Shown one piece after another: positions 57,113 through 64,000 of a stretch of DNA of 64,000 nt; position 1 is the first letter of the stretch, and the number at the start of each line of letters is the position of its first letter. A model generated the notes under the pieces. The model saw only the letters and a list, made by a program, of their open reading frames with translations, did not search any database and was not told the DNA's origin. Position numbers and translations under genes: made by a program. This DNA comes from Cololabis saira (lineage: Eukaryota > Chordata > Actinopteri > Beloniformes > Belonidae), in contig NC_084590.1 in assembly GCF_033807715.1 (NCBI RefSeq), positions 1,026,501-1,090,500 of the forward strand, read 5' to 3'.

Positions 57113-57752
57113 GCTTGCTAAAGAAAAAAAGTCAGTACTTAATGTACTATTACAGTCTGCTGCTGTGTTTAAGAAAAACAAGTATAGTCCCCTTAGTCTC
57201 ACTGGGACTTTCCTTCCTGACAAGCTGTTATTGGTATTACCTGCTGGGTTTCTTGGTTCAAGGTTCTGGCTGTCTAAACTAGGCAATGTTGCTAATGTGT
57301 AAAAAGAAAAGAAAATGCAGTACTTAATTGACTAGTCTGAGTCTAACCTATCTGCTGCTGTGTTTAAAAACAAAAAGGAAAAGGTAACACCACTTACTTA
57401 CTTACATTTTTTTTTCCTTAGGTTTTTTCCTTAAGTCTGACCAGCTGTTATTTCTTTTTCATGCTGATTGCTACTGTTGTTGGTTTCAGGCTACGTTCTG
57501 ACTGTGTTCTAACAGTCACAGTGTTATTTTTTGCCCCTGTAGAGGCTGCAAATATTGATGATGCACTTTGTGAAATAAAAGCCTGTGGATGCTACAAAAT
57601 ATTTTCTCTTTTTTACGTACATCTCAGCTTACTTTCACTTTTTCCTTGAAATTTTAGAGAAAAACAATTGTGAGATTAATCGCAGTTAATTACAGAAATC
57701 ATGGATTAATTAAGATTAAAATTTTTAATCGTTGGCCAGCACTACTTATGAC

Positions 57753-58599
57753 ATATGACTTATGACGTATCTGCGCAGCACTTAGCAACCAAACACCGCT
57801 GCATTGCATTGTGGGAAGTTTCTGCTTAGCTAGTGTCCATCAATCCATACTAATAAATGTCTCCGGAGTGAGTATGGATAGCACATACTATTGTGTATGT
57901 ACTAATGTTTCGGACGCACTAAAAAATGTAACATACTGTTTTTGCATACTCATTAGGGTGGAAGTATGGAATTTCGGACGCAGCCATGGGCTTCAAAATA
58001 AAACAGGGAAATGTCAAATCCTGACATAAGCAACATCCCAGTAATCAAACATTTTAAATATTTGGGTGTGGATATCGTTCCTTCATTAAGGCAAGTATTT
58101 TCAGAGCCTCTATAATATTTATAGATAAATCTATAGAAAACCACCTAGCATTCCTTTACTGCCTGGAAGGGACCCAAGCACAGCCTGTTGTAAAAGGTGT
58201 ATTGTCCTAACATGAAAGCCAAAAAGATGCTGGGTTTATGTTGTGAAACTCCGCATAAAGATACTAAGCCCCGACAGATTCACATATACACTGACATAAT
58301 GCATACTGCTCTAACAGTGGTAAGAATCCACAATGCTGGAGCTGATACTATTTTTGCATGGCAAACAAATGGCAGATAAGATTAAAGAATATTAATGTAA
58401 TGTAATGGGTTAGGGTTTTTTTTTTTTTCATTTCTATTTTCAATTTCTGCTAAAATTTTGGTTTTACACATATAACTTGCTAGTTGAGGCAAAAGCAGCT
58501 CCTCGACCGACAGAGGCTGGCTACAAAACCTAGTCCATCTCTGACTCCAAGGTGAAAATGTCAACATTTACAGTTGAAATAAACATCTCACCTAAAATA
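57753..58599. other. Mixed small repeat remains
   Basis: At 57840-57990 is a MITE-like scrap (TACTAATGTTTCGGACGCAC, GGAATTTCGGACGCAGCC). At 58005-58140 a frame reads VIKHFKYLGVDIVPSLR, an L1-type RT scrap. The rest to 58599 is unassigned. Confidence 0.45.
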
Positions 58600-58676
58600 A
58601 GCTGGGATAGGCTCCAGCAGACCCCCGTGACCCCGCAAGGGATAAAGCGGGTAAGATAATGAATGAATGAATGAAA
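58600..58676 (+). repeat. SINE 3' tail (13547-13922 family)
   Basis: GCTGGGATAGGCTCCAGCAG through GGGATAAAGCGGGTAAGATA and a GAAT array match the tail of that SINE in plus orientation. Confidence 0.85.
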
Positions 58677-59086
58677 TTAATAAACATATTTACAGCCTGT
58701 TTTAAAACAAATGTTTTGGTCTGAATCATTTAATAATTATTTATATAATGATTATTTAATCATTATGGGCATGTTATTATCAGCTTCCCGAGCAACACAG
58801 CTGCACTCAGTACAAGAAAAAGAGGGTGAGGTTGGGGTTGGGGGTTGCCTCTAAGGGTTTTTTTGTTTCATCTTTGTTCTTTTCTTTCATTCTTTTGTAC
58901 ATGTACTGTTGCTGGACAGGTGTGCATATTAACATTTAAAACAATAGAAAGTTGTTCACAAAAACAACCATACAAAAAGCTTCTGAATGCTGTAAGATCA
59001 GGGGTGTCCCTATTTATTGGAGACTTGTATAGTAAGTAAACACCATCTCTCCTAATGCCTTAACCTGCCTTACCTGCACTTACTCC

Positions 59087-59088
59087 GA

Positions 59089-59179
<91 letters not shown>

Positions 59180-59224
59180 TATATATATTATATATATATT
59201 ATATATATATAATATATATAATGA
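59087..59224. repeat. (TA)n microsatellite
   Basis: About 135 bases of TA alternation with a few interruptions. Confidence 0.97.
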
Positions 59225-59329
59225 TGTTCTGGACCTTCGCTTGAGTACATTTTCTCTAAATGGACCTCTTAAAGTTGAATACCCCTGCTATACAGTGTTA
59301 ATATTCAACGGGCCCCGGGCCACTCTGTC

Positions 59330-59544
59330 CTGAAAAAATTGGGCCCCAAGGTCAGAAAGGTTAAGAACCCCTGCTCTAGTGTATCTCTCCTTTGCCATGA
59401 ACAGGATGTGTGCTGCAAAATGTGCTGCAATTCGGTCCCGAATTTCCCGCGCTGGGCTGCGGATGTGACGTCACATGGTGCTGCATGTGCGTTCTCCCCG
59501 TTCTCCCGTGCCGGCTTCACAGATACACAGATACACAGATACAC
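59330..59544. repeat. Composite repeat: hAT-like edge, 150-base repeat, GATACACA array
   Basis: AGGTTAAGAACCCCTGCTCT at 59357-59376 resembles a hAT/Charlie-type terminus. It runs into the 150-base repeat (59372-59520) shared with 6886-7035. A short CAGATACA array follows. Confidence 0.55.
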
Positions 59545-60464
59545 AGATATAACTGATACTTATTTCTGTATAAAAAAACGGGTAGTCATTGTTTTCTATT
59601 TAAATATGAGAAATAAAAGTGCATAAGCTGTAGAAAAAATAAACATCTACAATAATCAATTCTTCAGGTTAGATAAAAAACAACAATGCTTCATCTGAGT
59701 AGGACAATAAGTAAATAAAGGTTTGAAAAAATGAGTTTAATAACGAACATTTGTATTGGGGACTGATACGGATCATTACATGATTATCAGCCCTTGATAC
59801 AAATAATGAATTGGATCGGTCAGTCTCAGATGATGAGCAGACATTTTCAATAATCATTTCCATATGTGTATTTTAGGTATTCCCTTAATTTTTCCTTCTT
59901 TTTGTTTTGAGCAATATAGCTTAATTACTGTATCCTGTATATGAGTGATTGGCATTATATCAAACCCTGCTTTACATAAAATCAATCAGGGATTGCAGAA
60001 TATAATGCTGTGAATTTTTATACCTGATATGAAATGCGATGACAAAATTAGCAATATTGAATGAAGCAGTAACGCCGTGAACTGGTGATTCATGAAATTA
60101 CCAAAATGTCTGAATAGGTTATGCTGTTAAACAGACATGTATCCACTCTCAAACATAATTGACAAGCAAAAAATCCCCCAGCCAGTCATCCAGCCAGTCA
60201 GCCATGTATGAGGCCTGAGAGCTATTGTGTATTCGTGTAGAGCAGAGTGACTATTGGCGAGCTGTCATTGGCTATAACACACATCATGACGTGCAGCAGC
60301 TCTCTAAGGCCTCCCCTGCAGTCTGTCAAGAAGAAAAAAGAGAAAGAAAGGGTGCACTTCTTTGTGTGTGCGGAGCCTGTAGGAGGTAGAAATATTTGGG
60401 AGTAGATCAATAACAATCTGCTGCAGTAGAACTGGAAGTTCACCCAACAGTGACTCACCTCAAA
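59545..60464. other. Intron sequence, nothing recognised
   Basis: AT-rich with no repeat family, exon or RNA gene that I recognise. Confidence 0.5.
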
Positions 60465-60614
<150 letters not shown>

Positions 60615-60851
60615 GCCCAGCAGCCCTCTAAAACCAATCAATTCACCTTGTGACACTGTTGTGGCAAAAACTGTAGCGATAGCCTGAAATCCAGGACTAA
60701 AGCGCTTATTCATGCTAAAAAAGATCAGTAGTAGTAAAGCATGCACCTTATTTTAATGATTTTCCATAGACCTGTCCTCCCTCAGCCTTCCCTCCCTACA
60801 CCCAAACCCCTACACTCAGTCCACAACAGCGCTCATTCTTTATTTCCTTAC

Positions 60852-60976
60852 CTCTTTGAAGTGGTCTTGATGATGTCAGAGACTTTCTGTATGTAATCAG
60901 TTGCAAGCACCACAATCTCCTCGTCTTGTGAGAAGTTGTCATTGAAAATTCTGTCTAGCAAGCGCTTCCAGTGAAG
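60852..60976 (-). CDS. ecel1: ecel1 exon d, 41 codons plus split Arg
   Basis: The 125-base exon encodes LHWKRLLDRIFNDNFSQDEE, then IVVLATDYIQKVSDIIKTTS and K, ending in the first two bases of an Arg codon completed in exon 20887-21109. The pattern W..LL..IF...F...E.V.V...DY......I matches the M13 ectodomain N-terminal lobe. NFS is a potential N-glycosylation site. The acceptor is CTATAG before CTTCAC and the donor is AGAG then GTAAGG. The next intron is 39,742 bases, the largest in the window and the home of most repeats listed here. Confidence 0.92.
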
Positions 60977-61389
60977 CTATAGCAGAAAGAAGAATGATAG
61001 CATCTTAGATCTTAAAGAGTCATACAATTAACCTGTCAACAAGAACAAAACAACTGAACAATAACTGCTCTTTGCTTCCTAGTGTGAGCACCTCATTTAG
61101 TTTCTTCTCCCTTTCTTCAGTCATTCTTTTTATCAGTTGTTAATTGCAGAATATTTTCAGTCTGGGTGTACTCTTTACAAATTTGGGGCTACTTCCAAAT
61201 CAAAGTAGGCTTCTGAGCAACCTCAATTAACCCCAGTGGAAATGGTTGTACACGTGAATGGCATGAAAAGTTTCCCAAACACCAGGATGACATCTGCTAC
61301 TTTCAGCACTGTGTGAAAGTTGCTACTTCAAAACAATTAGAAATGGCATAATCCTTTGCACAATGAATAGCAAAATTATACTATAACGT
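60977..61389. other. Intron sequence, nothing recognised
   Basis: AT-rich, no recognised structure; part of the 2172-base intron between exons d and c. Confidence 0.5.
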
Positions 61390-61960
61390 ATACATAACTT
61401 ATACAATACAAAGTTCTTTACAGAACACATTATACAGGACAAAGGATGTTCCAGATGGGTTTGGCACCCTCTAATATCTGCTCAGAGTGCAGAGAACACC
61501 GCTGATAATTATATGCATGCTTTATGGTTTTGTTTGCACCTGTGAGGAGGTTCTGGATGGAGATTTGTGAGGATTTATCCACGTGGCTCAATTACAGAAT
61601 TCCTGTGTGCCTCACATTATGCATACTAGGTCACCTGGGTGACATCCAAATGGAACTTAACCTGACTCACTTGGTTCTCACCGCCTTATGTATTGCAAAG
61701 AAACACTAAACACCATTTGGTAGAACTGCATTCTCTCTGGTCCCTGTTTATGGGCTTCATCACCTAGTGGGGTCGGTGGGTGATCATCTTTTAACTCTGG
61801 GAATTGGGGGTTGACCTGGTGCGCTGTGATATGTGCTTCTTGTGGCCCTTGGGGGTGGGGGTCGTCGCTGGCCTGGTGGGGACTTTGGTGGTCTATAGGG
61901 GGTGTTACCTCGTGGTGGCTGGTGAGGTGGTTGGCATTCCTCAGATGTTTTTATGAATTG
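61390..61960 (+). pseudogene. L1 ORF2 end and 3' UTR fragment (divergent)
   Basis: Text parallel to 25110-25500 (ATTATATGCATGCTTTATGG at 61507, GGATTTATCCACGTGGCTCA at 61570) encodes remains of the L1 C-terminus with stops and shifts. It is followed by G-rich sequence (61780-61900) like a shorter version of the L1 3' UTR. It is more diverged than the other L1 copies. Confidence 0.75.
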
Positions 61961-63075
61961 GTATTATATTAACTTTAAATGTGGACCGAATGAATTGGGT
62001 TGAACTGAAGTACAATTGAATGAATTGGATCATTTTTGATTAAATTGTATTTTTCTTTTGTGTAACTTCTTTGAATTGGCACCACACACAAAAAGGTGAT
62101 TATAAATTAACTGAATTGAAGGGTCAGTCTTTCAAACCCATATGCTCTAGAAATCCCAAATAAGACTTTGTCTTTAATAATTTTTGACCCAACTGATGCT
62201 GCTTAAAATAAGCATGATATAAGAAATCAGCTGAAGACAAGAGATGTAATTTATTGAAAAAGTATACACCTGAAGTCCAGCAGTTTCATGAGCCCATAAT
62301 GAACTGTGATGATGCAACTTGTTTCTTGCTTGGGGCTCCTGTGTTTCATCTTTAGTGTCAGCTTTCAAAGGAGTGCAACATGAAGGAAAGTACAACTCAT
62401 ATTTATCCATTCCATCCAAGCAGTTTCAGAAAGGTGCTTCAGACGATCCACCCTGTAATTTTTATGGCTATTAAAGTGCACACTAGCATCTAAAAACTGT
62501 ATGTTATTTGTATAAAACACTGCATTCAAACTTTTAAGAGAATGATCTCTGGTATTTTTTTTATACATTTGGATTCCATTTCCAAGCCAAAGTCCTTTCT
62601 AACCTGCTACTGGCATGTGTAATATTTTTTATTTTCTCTTTTTTGATTTCACTTTAGCTCTCTATCTTCTCCTACCTTACCTTTATCAATCCTGTATTGG
62701 ACCTGAAGCACACTGAAGATTCTCAATTACTGTTCAAACTTCTTCAGTGTAAAGCCTCTTCCCAACTCTCTTTTGTTGCCATCCTTACCTCTGTTCCCCC
62801 ACTGTCTTTCTCTCCTTTCTCTCTGCTCCCTCCATCATTTTCAACACCCCACGGACAGCTTTTGTGAGTTACTTGGGTCTCTCAAAGTTGTATGTCTGTG
62901 TGTGTAGAGCGCTTCATTGCTTCCCAAACACACACATACGCCCTCTGACACCATGCTCATGCAATCACCACACTACTTAAAATGCTCAGTTGGAGTCCAA
63001 GTTTTAATCTGTCACGTCTGCTTCTGCCCGAAACGCATGAGCACACACATGCACTTGCAAATGTTTTATAAATTA

Positions 63076-63079
<4 letters not shown>
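61961..63079. other. Intron sequence, nothing recognised
   Basis: An ATTGAATTGAA-like patch occurs at about 61985-62125, possibly an old retroposon tail. The rest is unassigned intron. Confidence 0.45.

Positions 63080-63139
<60 letters not shown>
63080..63139. repeat. (GT)n microsatellite next to an ecel1 splice donor
   Basis: On the gene's strand this is a CA repeat of about 60 bases starting ten bases after the GT of exon 63149-63241. Intronic CA repeats close to donors can act as splicing elements through hnRNP L; that role is inference here. Confidence 0.97.
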
Positions 63140-63143
<4 letters not shown>

Positions 63144-63148
63144 CTCAC

Positions 63149-63241
63149 ACTAGGAGCAATGGTTTGAAGCCGCCTGAGGGTTATGCGGTTATACATGGTG
63201 CTGATATCTTTTCTCTGGTCATCATATTCGGACACAGTGAT
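63149..63241 (-). CDS. ecel1: ecel1 exon c, 31 codons
   Basis: This phase 0-0 exon encodes ITVSEYDDQRKDISTMYNRI then TLRRLQTIAPS. The acceptor follows CTCTCCCCAG and the donor reads AGT then GTGAGT. With the last Asn of the previous exon the junction reads N-I-T, a potential N-glycosylation site. The MYN-x-(I/V)T...LQ...P pattern is conserved in M13 enzymes (MYNxxTLxxL). A CA repeat begins ten bases into the following intron. Confidence 0.92.
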
Positions 63242-63330
63242 CTGGGGAGAGAGAGGAGATTTTGCTCAACCCCTGCAAAAATACAAGCGACGCACAAGAA
63301 GACTCACACATGCATGTTAAGTCAGCTCAC

Positions 63331-63441
63331 ATTGGCTAGTCGGGTCTCCAGCTGTATAATCTCCTTGGACGTCTGTGTGGCGTTGTGAGCTCCCAGCATG
63401 CTCAACAAGCGCTCCATCAGAGCCTTGTATGCCGCCAAAAT
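63331..63441 (-). CDS. ecel1: ecel1 exon b, 37 codons
   Basis: This phase 0-0 exon encodes ILAAYKALMERLLSMLGAHN, then ATQTSKEIIQLETRLAN. The acceptor is CTTTTCAG before ATTTTG and the donor is AAT then GTGAGC. The pattern Y...M...L...LG......A..I...E..LA is standard in the M13 N-terminal lobe. HNATQ offers a further potential N-glycosylation site. The intron to exon c is only 89 bases. Confidence 0.92.
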
Positions 63442-63871
63442 CTGAAAAGTACAGTAACATTATCAATTAATGGCTTGTTGAAAAGTGTGACATGTGGCAA
63501 AGTGGACAGGATAACAAAAGCACAATGGGGAGCAAAAGAAAGAGGTGGATTGATGAGGAAGAATGAGAGAAGATTCATTGTGCCATATGGAAGGAGGAAA
63601 AAGGGGTAGATGGGTAAAATGGGCGAGAGGGAAGGAGAGAGGGAAGCAAAATTAGGTCAGCAAGGTACAGAAAGAAACTGATTTTGCCCAAAATAGTGGG
63701 AAGGAGAGAAAGGAAAAGAGGAAGAGAAGAACTGGGACGAAGGAAGGAGAGCACAAGATAAGATGGTCAAAAGGGGTAGACTATGAAGAGTAGGACAGGA
63801 GGACGGGCCAAATGGTTGGGAGGTATGGAGGGATAGTGCAGAGAAAGCTGGTAGGATTGAAGCCTTTTAAC
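63442..63871. other. Short ecel1 intron, purine-rich
   Basis: This 430-base intron is strongly purine-rich on the plus strand (GGAAGGAGAG words at 63590-63800). No repeat element is recognised. Confidence 0.6.
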
Positions 63872-63940
63872 CTTTTTGCTGTCCTCATCCTGTTCCAGGT
63901 AGAGGCTTCTCTCTGGCAGCGTGAGGCCCTCCTGATCAAT
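63872..63940 (-). CDS. ecel1: ecel1 exon a (first in window), 23 codons
   Basis: This phase 0-0 exon encodes IDQEGLTLPERSLYLEQDED then SKK. The DQ-x-GL-x-LP-x-R-x-YL pattern is a hallmark of M13 peptidases, and LTLPER-x-LYL-x-QDED is what I recall of ECEL1. The acceptor follows GTGTTTGTGCAG and the donor is AAG then GTTAAA, weak. Earlier exons (start codon, cytosolic tail, membrane anchor) lie beyond 64000. Confidence 0.92.
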
Positions 63941-64000
63941 CTGCACAAACACACACAATCAAAAGTGCAGTTGCTAATTCTTTTTTTTAAACATTTGTTT

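Larger units (their letters stand above)
54607..57744 (+). mobile_element. hAT (ZBED1-like) transposon, 8-bp TSD
   Basis: The terminal repeats TAATGGTGGCCA and TAGTGCTGGCCA (reverse of 57733-57744) are flanked by CTTATGAC at 54599-54606 and 57745-57752. The ends contain AATTAAC/GTTAATT words. Inside is a three-exon transposase gene. This is the most complete DNA transposon in the window. Confidence 0.92.

Noticed and set aside
61780..61900. G-rich stretch as an independent regulatory element
   Set aside because: It follows an L1 ORF2 end fragment and fits a diverged L1 3' UTR.

Overview
The window is one strand of a ray-finned (teleost-type) fish chromosome. Three things point to this: repeat families typical of teleosts (Rex1-like, L2, L1 and RTE/Rex3-like LINEs, hAT, PIF/Harbinger and Tc1/mariner-type DNA transposons, tRNA-headed SINEs), very many CA/TG dinucleotide arrays, and a split vertebrate gene. 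I see no bacterial gene, plasmid feature, CRISPR array or retrovirus.

Host gene. The only host gene I can support runs on the minus strand and fills the whole window. Seven exons (63872-63940, 63331-63441, 63149-63241, 60852-60976, 20887-21109, 720-818, 163-237) join through GT-AG introns into 795 bases, or 265 uninterrupted codons. The protein is an M13 (neprilysin-family) metallopeptidase and looks most like ECEL1/DINE. The window holds the middle of the ectodomain. The start codon, the membrane anchor and the zinc-site exons lie outside it. Two introns are very large, 39.7 kb (21110-60851) and 20.1 kb (819-20886), and nearly everything else in the window is repeat sequence inside them.

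Intron 819-20886: a Rex1-like endonuclease relic broken by a Harbinger MITE (3638-4816), an internally deleted L1 (5184-5995), a fold-back repeat (8497-9137), and a long L2 LINE (9434-16842). The L2 3' UTR hosts a 3.3 kb DNA transposon with a THAP-like exon (12765-16063), which itself holds a Tc1/mariner-type MITE, a SINE and a palindromic MITE. A Rex1-like reverse transcriptase relic with nested SINE and Harbinger MITE follows (16844-18835).

Intron 21110-60851: a GGGCCC-type fish repeat (four copies), minus-strand L2 relics, a TTAA-flanked Kolobok-like MITE, L1 copies with GC-rich 3' UTRs (23842-26424, 45033-46765, 50704-52625), a BED-finger hAT relic, and a nested block at 35273-42706 bounded by a 37-bp inverted repeat. 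Further on are an RTE/Rex3-like element (47466-49845), a Harbinger element interrupted by other repeats (50394-54060), a Penelope-like relic, and a hAT/ZBED1-like transposon (54607-57744) with 8-bp target duplications and one visible stop codon.

The genes do not form an operon or pathway. The biology here is one vertebrate gene whose introns have accumulated layered insertions. Target-site duplications give the relative order of many of them. Family names come from protein motifs and terminal structure read by eye; no database search was run.
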